Counted from the stretch's first letter, positions 8,303 to 16,899 are shown. The stretch is DNA of 64,000 nt from Aeromicrobium sp. IC_218 (GCF_004336805.1 NZ_SJXM01000004.1:186001-250000), one strand, 5' to 3'. Notes: generated by a model from the sequence alone, not told the origin. Program-made: numbers and translations.

Positions 8303-8878
8303 ATGAGACATCGCGCACCGCGGGTCGCTGCCGTCGTCGCGCTGGTCGTGCTGGCCGCCGGCTGCGGCGGTGACGACGAGCCGTCGGCCGACGCGGCCAC
8401 CCCGTCGCCGAGCGCCACGACCCCGACGTCCGCGCCGGTCGCGCAGCCCGACACCCTCGGCGTCGACGTGCGCGTCACGAACCTCGACGCGCACGCCGCC
8501 GACCCCGCCGTCGCCCGTTGGCGGCTGCTCAACGCCGCCATCGTGCGCACCACGAACGACCGCACCGTCGCGCCGGCCCTGCGCCAGGTCGCGACCGACG
8601 CCGTCGTCCGCGACTTCGCCAAGCGCCTCGCCCCCGGATGGAAGGACGGATGGACCGTGCCGAGCAGCGTGATCCTCCGCATCGAGGACTCCCGGCCCGA
8701 CCGCGTCGTCGGGTGCCTCTGGTCGCCCTCGCAGGCGTACCGCGGCAAGGACGGCAAGCCGGTCAGCACCCCCGACCAGTCCTGGCTGCGCATCGTCTCG
8801 ACCTACTCCGGCAGCGGCGACGCCCTGCGCTTCGGCTCGTTCGAGGTCGATGGCACGTGCGCGGGGGAGGCACCGTGA
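8303..8878 (+). CDS. predicted lipoprotein, function unknown
   Basis: A 191-residue protein with a lipoprotein signal: basic MRHRAPR, hydrophobic VAAVVALVVLAAG and the lipobox LAAGC, so Cys20 or the next residue would be the lipidated N-terminus. A Pro/Ser/Thr linker follows, and then a globular domain of about 145 residues with VARWRLLNAAIVRTTNDR and two more cysteines (RVVGCLWSPS and VDGTCAGEAP). I do not recognise the family. It is separated from the Tad operon by 93 bases and ends in a GTGA overlap with the next exported protein, so the pair is co-translated. Surface location beside pilus genes suggests an envelope role, which is inference. Confidence 0.7.
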   Translation: MRHRAPRVAAVVALVVLAAGCGGDDEPSADAATPSPSATTPTSAPVAQPDTLGVDVRVTNLDAHAADPAVARWRLLNAAIVRTTNDRTVAPALRQVATDAVVRDFAKRLAPGWKDGWTVPSSVILRIEDSRPDRVVGCLWSPSQAYRGKDGKPVSTPDQSWLRIVSTYSGSGDALRFGSFEVDGTCAGEAP

Positions 8879-9954
8879 GGCGCGCGATCGCCGCCGCGCT
8901 GGCCGGGGTCCTCGGCGCGTCCGTCCTGAGCCTGGTCGGCGCCGCGCCGGCCGCCGCCTGCACGCCCGCGCAGATGCCGTGCAACCCGGCCGGCTCGAGC
9001 GGCGGTGGCCCGTCCACGCCGGTCGACGGCAGCAGCGGCACCCGCTACGACAACTACACGTCCACCACGCAGAGCTGCTCGGTGTACGCCAGCGGCAACG
9101 GCATGGGCTCGTACTGCGTCTCGCTGGGCGGGGGCGACGCCCTGAAGACGCTGCGTGAGATGTACGGCGGCCAGGAGTTCCAGCAGTGCCGCTACAGCGA
9201 CCTGCCACCGGGCATCCAGGCCCCGTTCAACACGCGGCCGTCCGAGGGTCGCTACATGCTCGTGCGCTGCCTGCGCGGCGTCGACTTCGACACCTACAGC
9301 GGCGGTCGCAACCGCAGCCTCTCGCTCGAGATCCGCTTCGTGGAGTTCGGCGAGGACGTCCGCGACCAGGGTGGCGCCCTCAACGACTTCCTCTGGGGCC
9401 GCATCAGCCAGGACACCTTCCTGCCGGTGCCGTTCCTGCAGCCGAAGCCGAACCCGACGCCGATCGTGGGCGTGCCGACCTACCTGACGTTCCAGTGGCG
9501 CAACCCGGTGAACGAGCAGGTCGTCGCCCAGGGCCCGTTCGCGAACCGCGGCGAGGTCGGCGGCCCCTACATCGAGATCGAGACGCCGACCGGCCTGACG
9601 ATGGTCGCGCAGGCGACCGAGGTGCGGCTCGACCCGAACCAGGAGGGCATCGACGCCGTCACCTGCGCGCCGACCACGCCGTACGTCGTCGGTGCCGCCC
9701 CGAAGGATCAGCCCGCGGACGCCTGCAGCATCACGTTCCCGCGCTCGTCGGCGTCCGCCCGCAAGTTCGCCACCCGCGACATCCCGTCGAACCTGCCGGA
9801 CTCGTTCTACGCGGACGTGCAGGTCGACTGGCGGGTCCAGTACGGCGAGGGCGACCAGCTGCAGGACCTGGGCGACTTCACGATGCGACTCAAGCAGCCC
9901 ATCCCCGTGCAGGAGGTCCAGGCGCCGAACCAGCCTCCGGCCGTCATCTACTGA
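8875..9954 (+). CDS. exported protein of unknown function
   Basis: A 359-residue protein. GTG 8875 overlaps the lipoprotein stop. Residues 1-27 form a Sec signal peptide (VRRAIAAALAGVLGASVLSL, then APAAA before the mature CTPAQ). The mature part begins with a Cys-, Gly- and Ser-rich segment (CTPAQMPCNPAGSSGGG) and carries several paired cysteines (QSCSVYAS, SYCVSLG, QQCRYSD, VRCLRG, VTCAPT, DACSIT), consistent with disulfides outside the cell. There is no membrane anchor or sorting signal at the C-terminus. The family is not recognised. The order lipoprotein, exported protein, LysM-BTAD protein after a Tad operon suggests that all three serve the same surface structure. Confidence 0.72.
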   Translation: MRRAIAAALAGVLGASVLSLVGAAPAAACTPAQMPCNPAGSSGGGPSTPVDGSSGTRYDNYTSTTQSCSVYASGNGMGSYCVSLGGGDALKTLREMYGGQEFQQCRYSDLPPGIQAPFNTRPSEGRYMLVRCLRGVDFDTYSGGRNRSLSLEIRFVEFGEDVRDQGGALNDFLWGRISQDTFLPVPFLQPKPNPTPIVGVPTYLTFQWRNPVNEQVVAQGPFANRGEVGGPYIEIETPTGLTMVAQATEVRLDPNQEGIDAVTCAPTTPYVVGAAPKDQPADACSITFPRSSASARKFATRDIPSNLPDSFYADVQVDWRVQYGEGDQLQDLGDFTMRLKQPIPVQEVQAPNQPPAVIY

Positions 9955-10063
9955 CGTCCGGCGGGTGGGCGCCGCGCTCGCTCCACTAGGCGGGGGCGGG
10001 GCCCACCGACTACCTTGGGACGGTCCGCCAGGGCGGGCATGTCGTGACATTCCAGGGGGAACG

Positions 10064-12850
10064 ATGACGTCGACGCTCCAGCGTCCCGGTGGCGACCGGC
10101 TGCCGACGATCACCAAGGTGCCGAGCCGTGGCGCGCAGGTCGCGAAGGGCCTTGCCGCCCTCGTGGGCACCGCGCTCATCGTCGTGGGCGTCCCGCTCGC
10201 GCTGCTGGCCGCCTTCGGCACCCCGTGGCCGGACGAGGCCCCGTCGCTGCAGTGGCTCACCGAGCCCACCACCACCGAGGCGCTCATGGGCGTCCTCGCC
10301 GCGGTCGTCTGGCTGGCCTGGGCCCATTTCGTGGTCTGTCTGGTCGTGGAGGCCGTGGCCGAGCGCAAGCGTCGCGGTCTCGCGCCGCAGGTCCCCGGTG
10401 GCGGCATCGGCACGCAGACCCTGGCCCGCCGGCTCGTCGCGACCATCGTCCTCATCGCCGGCACCTCCGCGGCCGGCATGTCGACCGCGACCGCCGCCAC
10501 GTCCGGCGGCGCCGACCAGGACGTCCAGATCCGGCCCGCGACCACCCTCGTGCAGACCGCGACCCCCGACGCGGGCGACGAGTCGCGACCCGACGGCGAC
10601 ACGCTCGAGCGCGCCACGAAGGCGGACGTCCAGCAGGGCGTCACGACCTACTACGAGGTGAAGCCGCCGAACAACCGCAACTACGACACGCTCTGGGCCA
10701 TGGCCGAGCGCTACCTCGGCGACGGGTTCCGCTACAAGGAGATCTGGGAGCTCAACAAGAACGTCGAGCAGGCCGACGGCCGCGTGCTCAAGAGCGCCGA
10801 CCTCATCCACCCCGGCTGGGTCATGAAGATGCCCAACGACGCGAAGGGTCCCGGCCTCAAGGTCGTCGACCACGCGGCCGAGTCCGCGCCCGCTCCGGCT
10901 CCTGCTCCCGCACCGACCGACGTCCAGGCGGGTGCGGACGCCTCGGCCGACGTGGCCGCCGACGCCACCGGTGGAGCCTCGGGCGGTGCCGCCGCCGACC
11001 AGCAGGAGGGCCGCTGGGGCCCGGTGTACGGCGTCGCGGGCGGTCTCGCCCTGGCCGGTGCCGTCATCGGCCTGCGTCGCCGCCGCGCGTCCGCCCCGAC
11101 CGGTGAGCGCTGGGCCCGCCGCCAGGCGGCGCCGAACCCCGACCCGCAGGGCCCGGCGCCCGTGCCGCCCGGTCCCGGTGGCCGGCTGCGCCAGGAGGGT
11201 GACGTCGAGACCGCGACCTGGCTCGACCGCGTCCTGCGCTCGTGGAACGACGGCCACGGCGCCCTCGTGCCGGCTCGCGTCTCGGTGAGCGAGTCCGGTG
11301 CCGCGGTCGCCTTCGACCAGCCGCCCGCGCGTCCGGTCCCGGCCGGCTGGGCCGCCCGCGGCGAGACCGTCTGGGCCGTGGAGCGCGACGGCGCGCCCGC
11401 CGGCACCGGTCCGGCCCCCGTGCCGGGCCTCGTGGTGGTCGGTCGTCGCGAGGACGGCAGCCTGCTGCTCGTCGACCCCGAGGGCGTCGCCGGCGTGCTC
11501 GCCCTCGACGGCACCGACACCGTCGCCCGCGGCGTCGCGGTCAGCATGGCCGTCGACACCGCCACCCACCCGTGGGCCGACGACCGCGCCGTCACCCTCG
11601 TCGGGTTCGCCGACGACCTGTCGGCCGTCTCGCCGGCGCTGACCCACAGCGACGACCTGGGCCGCGTGCTCGAGTCGCTGCGCAACGTCGCCCGCTACCA
11701 GCGCGACGCGTGCCGCGCGGCCGACGTGGCGACCGCCCGCGAGGCTCGCGTGGCCGGGGGCTCGGCCCGCTGGACGTACCACCTGGTGGTCTGCTCGGGC
11801 GTCCCGAACGCCGACGAGCTGGCCACGCTGACCGCGCTGGCCGCCGACCCGCAGGTGGCGCTCGGCGTCGTCGTGCTCGGCAACGTCCCGGACGCCGCCA
11901 TGCGGCTCAGCGCCCGCCACGACGGCCGCATCGTCTCGCCGGTCCACGGCGTCGACGTCGCCGCCCAGGTGCTCGAGCCGGCCGTCGCCCGCGACCTGGC
12001 CGCGCTGTACCGCCCGGTGGCGAGCGGCGCCTCGGTCAACCTGGACGACCTGGTCGACGTGATCGTCGACGAGCAGGCGACCAGCGCCGCCGAGGACGCG
12101 ACGGTGCGACTCGACCTGCTCGGCCCGCTCCAGGTGACGGCGCCGGGCCCGGTCGACGAGGACCGTCGTCCGCTGCTCACCGAGCTGCTCACGCTGCTGG
12201 CGCTCAGCCCGCGCGGGGTCCACGTCAACCTCGTCTCGGCCGCGCTGTGGCCGCGCGGCGTCGACGACGCGGTGCGCGACGACACGCTCGCCCGTCTCGG
12301 CACCTGGCTCGGCTCCACCGCCGACGGCACGCCCGTGCTGCGCCAGGACGCCGGCATCTGCTCGCTGACCCCCGGCGCCGTCCGACTCGACTGGGACGCC
12401 TTCCGCGACGCGCTCAACCGGGCGGCCAACGACGGCGCCCAGCGCGAGGCGCACCTGCGCTCGGCGCTCTCGCTCGTCCGTGGCCTGCCGTTCGGGGACG
12501 TGCCGGCGTCGCGCTACACCTGGCTGGACTCCATGACCATCGAGGACGACGTCGCCATCGCCGTGACGCTCAGCGTCCACGCGTACGCCGAGGCCGCGGC
12601 CGCTCGGGGCGACGAGTCGACCGCGGTCGACGCGCTGCGCCACGGGCTCGAGCTCATGCCCGGCAGCGAGGAGCTGTGGCGGGCGCGGCTGCGCCTGGCC
12701 CACCACTTCGGCGACCGCGACGTGCTCGAGGCGGTGGCTCGCGAGATGTACGCCGCGCTGGACGAGCACGGCTCGGCGGCCGGCGCCTCCGGTCAGACCG
12801 ACGGCCTGGTGGACGAGCTGCTGCCCGGGTTCCGCTCCCGCGTCGCCTGA
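10064..12850 (+). CDS. membrane-anchored LysM and winged-helix/BTAD regulator
   Basis: A 928-residue multidomain protein. Hydrophobic segments lie at about 31-51, 72-94 and 121-141. A LysM-like domain follows at about 194-257 (YYEVKPPNNRNYDTLWAMAE ... IHPGWVMKMP), then a Pro/Ala linker and another membrane helix at about 319-336 (GPVYGVAGGLALAGAVIG) ending in RRRR. Everything after that should be cytoplasmic: an unassigned region, then a winged-helix-like domain (from about 680, VRLDLLGPLQV ... VSAALWPRGVDD) and a BTAD-type helical repeat domain (about 830-910, EDDVAIAVTLSVHAYAEAAA ... LELMPGSEELWRARLRLA). The layout suggests a cell-wall sensor tied to a DNA-binding or protein-binding output. 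The start is ATG 10064 behind GGGGGAACG. A 17-bp hairpin follows the gene. Confidence 0.82.
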   Translation: MTSTLQRPGGDRLPTITKVPSRGAQVAKGLAALVGTALIVVGVPLALLAAFGTPWPDEAPSLQWLTEPTTTEALMGVLAAVVWLAWAHFVVCLVVEAVAERKRRGLAPQVPGGGIGTQTLARRLVATIVLIAGTSAAGMSTATAATSGGADQDVQIRPATTLVQTATPDAGDESRPDGDTLERATKADVQQGVTTYYEVKPPNNRNYDTLWAMAERYLGDGFRYKEIWELNKNVEQADGRVLKSADLIHPGWVMKMPNDAKGPGLKVVDHAAESAPAPAPAPAPTDVQAGADASADVAADATGGASGGAAADQQEGRWGPVYGVAGGLALAGAVIGLRRRRASAPTGERWARRQAAPNPDPQGPAPVPPGPGGRLRQEGDVETATWLDRVLRSWNDGHGALVPARVSVSESGAAVAFDQPPARPVPAGWAARGETVWAVERDGAPAGTGPAPVPGLVVVGRREDGSLLLVDPEGVAGVLALDGTDTVARGVAVSMAVDTATHPWADDRAVTLVGFADDLSAVSPALTHSDDLGRVLESLRNVARYQRDACRAADVATAREARVAGGSARWTYHLVVCSGVPNADELATLTALAADPQVALGVVVLGNVPDAAMRLSARHDGRIVSPVHGVDVAAQVLEPAVARDLAALYRPVASGASVNLDDLVDVIVDEQATSAAEDATVRLDLLGPLQVTAPGPVDEDRRPLLTELLTLLALSPRGVHVNLVSAALWPRGVDDAVRDDTLARLGTWLGSTADGTPVLRQDAGICSLTPGAVRLDWDAFRDALNRAANDGAQREAHLRSALSLVRGLPFGDVPASRYTWLDSMTIEDDVAIAVTLSVHAYAEAAAARGDESTAVDALRHGLELMPGSEELWRARLRLAHHFGDRDVLEAVAREMYAALDEHGSAAGASGQTDGLVDELLPGFRSRVA

Positions 12851-12862
12851 CCGAGCGTCCGT

Positions 12863-12899
12863 CGAGCGCCCCGCGTCCCACCGGGACGCGGGGCGCTCG
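12863..12899. terminator. hairpin after the LysM-BTAD gene
   Basis: A perfect 17-bp stem (12863-12879 with 12883-12899) closed by a 3-base loop, starting 12 bases after the stop codon. There is no T-run, as is common for actinobacterial terminators. It ends the pilus-associated transcription unit. Confidence 0.75.
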
Positions 12900-12935
12900 C
12901 ACGTCCGGCCCCCTGCTCTGTCTCGACCGAGCGGG

Positions 12936-13054
12936 GCGGTGAGTGGTCCACCAGCCCGACGGCGCACGTGGTGGATGGCGCACCGCCCGGGCAGCCACCT
13001 CGGGGCGGTGAGTGGTCCACCACGACGCTGGTCGGGTGGTGGATGAGCCACCGC
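12936..13054. repeat. two tandem nested palindromes (GCGGTG...CACCGC)
   Basis: Two units, 12936-12986 and 13005-13054. Each begins GCGGTGAGTGGTCCACCA and ends with TGGTGGA, five bases, CACCGC, so that outer arms GCGGTG/CACCGC and inner arms TCCACCA/TGGTGGA pair around a loop of about 14-15 bases. The arms are conserved between units while the loops differ, which is what a structured repeat should show. The repeat lies between the convergent LysM-BTAD and etfD-like genes. Confidence 0.75.
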
Positions 13055-13085
13055 CTCGTTGCGCGCGACGGGGGGCCGGGGACGA

Positions 13086-13120
13086 CGAAGGGGCGGGACC
13101 GTGATGGTCCCGCCCCTTCG
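13086..13120. terminator. hairpin after the etfD-like gene
   Basis: A perfect 15-bp stem, 13086-13100 with 13106-13120, and a 5-base loop. It lies 11 bases beyond the stop of the minus-strand reductase gene and would terminate transcription coming from that gene; it may also stop readthrough from the plus strand. Confidence 0.75.
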
Positions 13121-13131
13121 TGGGTCGTGCG

Positions 13132-16095
13132 TCAGGCCTTGGCGTCCGGCTTCTCGTCGCCCTCGTCGTCGGCCGCCGCGTCGGTGGCCGTCTCGGAGAG
13201 GTCGGCACCGCTCGGGTTCGCCTCGCTCAGCGGGGCGACGTCCTCGGCGACGTCGGGGTGCGCCTCGGCCTCGACCGGGGTGACCTCCTCGGCGTCGAAC
13301 GACAGCTCGCCCTGCACCGGCTCCTCGGCCTTCGCCTCCGGCTCCGGCGTCGCTTCCACAGGCTCAGCGGCCGGTGTCGGCTCGGCCTCGGCGACCGGCT
13401 CGGCCTCAGCGACGGGCTCGTCGGTCTTCGCCTCGGTCTCGGTGAGAGGCTCGGCGGCCTCGTCGGCCGACTCGTCCACGGACGTCTCGGGCTCGGCGGC
13501 CTCCGGCGTCGCGTCCGGCTCGGTGCGCGCGGTCTCGGCCTCGTCGGCCTGCTCCACCTGCGCCTCCTTCGTCGGCTCGTCCGCGGCCTTCGCCTCGGCG
13601 TCCGCCGGCTCCCGGCCGCTCGCGCTGCCGGACTCGTCGACGTCGACGTTGTGCTCGGCCGCGACCTGCTGGGCCTCGGCGCCGGCGCCGCTCTCGTCGG
13701 TGGCCGGCTCGTCGAGCTCCTCGGCCACCTCCTCGGCGTCGTCGGCCTCGGTCACGCCACTTGTGGGCTCGCCACCCTCGGCCTGCTCCTTGGCCGCCTC
13801 GGCACCGACGCCGACGTCCTCGGGCTTCTCGACCGACTCCGCAGAGTCGTGGGCCTCCGGGCCGTCGGGCGCGGTCGACTCCGTGGCCGCGGCCGCGGTG
13901 GCCGCCTCGGCCTCGGCGACGACGGCCTCGTCGTCCTCGGCGCTCGGCTCGACCGGGGCGCGCTTGACCGACGCGAGCAGCATCTGCGCGACGTCGAGCA
14001 CCTCGACCTCCTCGCGGGCCTCGCCGGCCGCCTGCTTCGCGGTCAGGCCGTCACTGAGCATGACGCGGCAGAACGGGCAGCCCACCGCGATCTGGTCGGC
14101 GCCGGTGGCGACGGCCTCCTCGGTGCGGTTGACGTTGATGCGCGAGCCCAGCGTCTCCTCCATCCACATGCGCGCGCCGCCGGCGCCGCAGCAGAAGGAC
14201 TTCTCGGAGTTGCGCGGCATCTCGGCGTACGTGGCGCCGGGGATGATCTGCAGCAGCTCGCGCGGCGCCTCGTAGACCTGGTTGTGACGGCCCAGGAAGC
14301 ACGGGTCGTGGTAGGTGATCTTCTTGCCCGCGGCCTCGCCGGAGGTGGGCGCCACCGGGGTCAGCTTCTTCTCGCGCACCAGGCGGTTGAGCAGCTGCGT
14401 GTGGTGGACGACCTCGAGCTCGACGCCGAACTCCTGGTACTCGTTCTTCAGCGTGTTGAAGCAGTGGGCGCAGGTGGAGACGACCTTCTTGACCTTCGTC
14501 TCCTTGAACACCTCGGCGTTCTGCATGGCCAGCTGCATGAACAGCACCTCGTTGCCCGCACGACGGGCCGAGTCGCCCGAGCAGGTCTCACCGTCGCCCA
14601 GGACGGCGAACGTCACGCCGGCCATGTCGAGCAGCTCGGCGACGGCCTGCGTCGTCTTCTTGGCGCGGTCCTCGTAGGCGCCGGCGCAGCCGACCCAGAA
14701 CAGCCACTCGACCTCGTCGAGGTCCTCGACGTCCACGCCGACCTGCTTGACCTCGAAGTCGAGGTCCTTCGCCCACGCCATGCGGTCGCGCGGGTTCATG
14801 TTCCAGGGGTTCCCCTTGCGCTCGAGGCCCTTGAAGATGTTGTTGAGCTCGGCGGGGAAGTTGGACTCGACGAGCACCTGGTAGCGGCGCATGTCGTCGA
14901 TGTGGTCGACGTGCTCGATGTCGACGGGGCACTGCTGGACGCAGGCGCCGCAGTTGGTGCACGACCACAGCACGTCCGGGTCGATGACGCCGAAGAGCGA
15001 CTCGTCGCCGATCAGCGGACGCTCGAGTTCGGCCTTCTCGGCCTCGGTGAGGGTGTCGGCGTCCTTCTCCAGCAGCGGGATCTTGGTGTAGGCATGCTCG
15101 CGCAGGCCCATCATGAGCAGCTTGGGGCTCAGCGGCTTCTCGGTGTTCCAGGCCGGGCACTGGCTCTGGCAGCGACCGCACTCGGTGCAGGTCGTGAAGT
15201 CCAGGATGCCCTTCCAGCTGAAGTCCTCGACCTTGCCGACGCCGAGCTTGCCGAAGTCGTCCTCGTCGAGCTCCTCCATCGCCTCCATGTCGACGCGCTT
15301 GCCGTTCACGGTCATCGGCTTGAGGGCGCCGAGCGCGGTGGAGCCGTCGGACTCACGCTTGAACCAGATGTTGAACCAGGCCGTGAAGCGGTGCCAGGCC
15401 ACGCCCATCGTGATGTTCTTGGAGATCGTGCCGAGCCAGACCATCGCCATGAGGATCTTGGCCGTGGCCAGCGCGTAGATGATGTTCTCGGCCGTGTGGT
15501 CGGAGATGTCGCCGTACAGCGAGCCGATGAACCAGGTCATCGGGAAGTGCGCCTTGGTGCCGTCGTGCAGCTGGTACTCGGCGCCGCGGATGAACAGGCC
15601 GGCCAGGCCCTCGCCCAGGATGATCGCCTCGACGAAGTACGCCTGCCAGAACGTCGAGCCGAAGAAGCGGCTCTTGCGCTCCAGGCGGCGCGGGTGGTTC
15701 TTCTGCCGCACGAAGATCAGGTACAGGATGCCGATGACGGTCAGCCACGACAGCAGCTCGGTGGCCCACTCGAACGGGTACCACTCGCCGACGATCCACA
15801 GCGTGAAGTGCGGGTCGAAGATCTGGAAGTACGCCGTCGCGACCGCGGAGCTCAGGAAGATGAAGCCGGCGAAGACCAGCCAGTGCATGATGCCGATCCA
15901 CGTCCACTGGAGCATCCGGGTGTGACCCAGGGTCTCCTTGAACATGTTGGCCCAGCGGGCGGCCTTGTTGTCCGTCCGGTTCAGCGCGGGGCCACCGGCC
16001 CCGATCACCTGCCAGAAGCCGCGCAGCGCCTGCGCGAACAGCCCGAGCGCGATGGCGGTCGCGACGAGCGAGAGAGCGATGGCGGCGATGCGCAT
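13132..16095 (-). CDS. etfD: EtfD/Rv0338c-like membrane iron-sulfur oxidoreductase with long acidic tail
   Basis: A 987-residue protein. The N-terminal half has about six membrane helices. Two 4Fe-4S motifs follow: CTECGRCQSQCP (Cys 303, 306, 309, 313) and CTNCGACVQQCP (Cys 379, 382, 385, 389). Two CCG domains come next, with VGCAGAYEDR at 470 and CCGAGG at 635. This is the architecture of mycobacterial Rv0338c (EtfD), which passes electrons from the electron-transfer flavoprotein, and hence from acyl-CoA dehydrogenases, to the quinone pool. Residues from about 705 to 987 are an extra low-complexity tail rich in Glu, Ala, Pro and Asp without cysteine. Start ATG 16095 is preceded by GGAAGGGGA; a further 31 in-frame codons upstream are unlikely to be used. 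Confidence 0.85.
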   Translation of the reverse strand: MRIAAIALSLVATAIALGLFAQALRGFWQVIGAGGPALNRTDNKAARWANMFKETLGHTRMLQWTWIGIMHWLVFAGFIFLSSAVATAYFQIFDPHFTLWIVGEWYPFEWATELLSWLTVIGILYLIFVRQKNHPRRLERKSRFFGSTFWQAYFVEAIILGEGLAGLFIRGAEYQLHDGTKAHFPMTWFIGSLYGDISDHTAENIIYALATAKILMAMVWLGTISKNITMGVAWHRFTAWFNIWFKRESDGSTALGALKPMTVNGKRVDMEAMEELDEDDFGKLGVGKVEDFSWKGILDFTTCTECGRCQSQCPAWNTEKPLSPKLLMMGLREHAYTKIPLLEKDADTLTEAEKAELERPLIGDESLFGVIDPDVLWSCTNCGACVQQCPVDIEHVDHIDDMRRYQVLVESNFPAELNNIFKGLERKGNPWNMNPRDRMAWAKDLDFEVKQVGVDVEDLDEVEWLFWVGCAGAYEDRAKKTTQAVAELLDMAGVTFAVLGDGETCSGDSARRAGNEVLFMQLAMQNAEVFKETKVKKVVSTCAHCFNTLKNEYQEFGVELEVVHHTQLLNRLVREKKLTPVAPTSGEAAGKKITYHDPCFLGRHNQVYEAPRELLQIIPGATYAEMPRNSEKSFCCGAGGARMWMEETLGSRINVNRTEEAVATGADQIAVGCPFCRVMLSDGLTAKQAAGEAREEVEVLDVAQMLLASVKRAPVEPSAEDDEAVVAEAEAATAAAATESTAPDGPEAHDSAESVEKPEDVGVGAEAAKEQAEGGEPTSGVTEADDAEEVAEELDEPATDESGAGAEAQQVAAEHNVDVDESGSASGREPADAEAKAADEPTKEAQVEQADEAETARTEPDATPEAAEPETSVDESADEAAEPLTETEAKTDEPVAEAEPVAEAEPTPAAEPVEATPEPEAKAEEPVQGELSFDAEEVTPVEAEAHPDVAEDVAPLSEANPSGADLSETATDAAADDEGDEKPDAKA

Positions 16096-16195
16096 GGAGG
16101 TCCCCTTCCGGTGGGCCCGACGATCGATGAGCCGAGAGTAGTGCGCCGTGACGGGGCTCACCGGGTTAGGCAAGCCACAGTCGGGCACCGAGTTA

Positions 16196-16209
16196 TTACT
16201 CAGCGGTAA
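16196..16209. promoter_or_regulatory. palindrome upstream of the etfD-like gene
   Basis: TTACTCAGCGGTAA has complementary ends TTAC and GTAA and stands out in a GC-rich background. It lies about 100 bases upstream of the etfD-like start and between that gene and the NUDIX-like gene. It could be a repressor site or part of a promoter; the regulator is unknown. Confidence 0.35.
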
Positions 16210-16251
16210 CCATACGTCGCGGGTCAGCGCGACGCCAGAAGGGGGCCGGGG

Positions 16252-16797
16252 TCAGGCCGGGAGGGTGCCCAGGTGGGTGAGCACCTGGCGCAGCAGGTGG
16301 CCGCGGCCACCTTCCATGTCGTCGAGCACCTCGGGCATCGCCGCCTCCTCGGGCGTGAGCCAGGTGAGCTCGAGCGCGTCCTGGCGCGGGGCGCACTCGC
16401 CGGTGACCGGGACGACGTAGACGAGCGCGACCGCGTGCTGACGCTGGTCGTGCAGCGGGGCGATGCCCGGCAGCGGGAAGTACTCGGCGACGGTGACCGG
16501 GGTCGTGCTCAGCGGCAGCCGGGGGAACGCGGTCGGGCCGAGGTCCTTCTCCAGGTTGCGCAGCAGCGCGCCGCGCAGCGACTCGCCGTGCATGACGCGA
16601 CCCGAGACGAGCGTCCGCGTCATCGAGCCGGTGGACGACGCGCGCAGCAGCACGCCCACGTGCTCGACGCGGCCGAAGGAGTCCACGCGCACGGGCACGG
16701 CCTCGACGTAGAGGATCGGGACCCGGCCCCGGGTCTCCTCCAGGGCGAAGTCGGAGAGCCAGCCGGGGTTCGGGTCGGGCGTGCGCACGGACGACAT
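16252..16797 (-). CDS. NUDIX-like protein (DUF4916-type) with degenerate box
   Basis: A 181-residue protein. The central stretch GRVMHGESLRGALLRNLEKD aligns with the NUDIX box G-x5-E-x7-R-E-U-x-E-E-x-G-U, but the glutamate after the arginine is Asn and the EE pair is KD, so hydrolase activity is doubtful. It otherwise has the NUDIX-like fold pattern: VPILYVEAVPVRVD, VAEYFPLPG, HAVALVYVVPV and ELTWLTPEEA. This is how the actinobacterial DUF4916 family looks. The gene is on the minus strand, 156 bases before etfD, and divergent from the FAD oxidoreductase. Start ATG 16797. Confidence 0.7.
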   Translation of the reverse strand: MSSVRTPDPNPGWLSDFALEETRGRVPILYVEAVPVRVDSFGRVEHVGVLLRASSTGSMTRTLVSGRVMHGESLRGALLRNLEKDLGPTAFPRLPLSTTPVTVAEYFPLPGIAPLHDQRQHAVALVYVVPVTGECAPRQDALELTWLTPEEAAMPEVLDDMEGGRGHLLRQVLTHLGTLPA

Positions 16798-16899
16798 GGC
16801 CACATTCTGTCCGAGCGGGGCAACCGCGGCCCGCCGGGCTCCGGCGCGGCGCGTCGCCGGTGCCGCCGCGAGGCCCCCGCGACCGGGCACGATGGGCGC

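Noticed and set aside
10010-13051. Open frame of about 1,000 codons on the minus strand opposite the LysM-BTAD gene
   Set aside because: Antisense artefact of high third-position GC; no domains, and it runs through the terminator and the tandem palindromes.
12936-13054. Tandem repeats as a CRISPR array
   Set aside because: Only two units, each internally palindromic with outer and inner arms; the differing parts are hairpin loops and not spacers; no cas gene.
13132-16095. Iron-sulfur protein as succinate dehydrogenase or glycolate oxidase subunit
   Set aside because: No partner flavoprotein gene is adjacent, and N-terminal helices plus two 4Fe-4S and two CCG domains in one chain fit Rv0338c/EtfD better.
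16164-16178. IdeR/DtxR-type iron box (TTAGGCAAGCC) before etfD
   Set aside because: Only the left half fits the TTAGGTTAGSCTAACCTAA pattern; the right half is lost.
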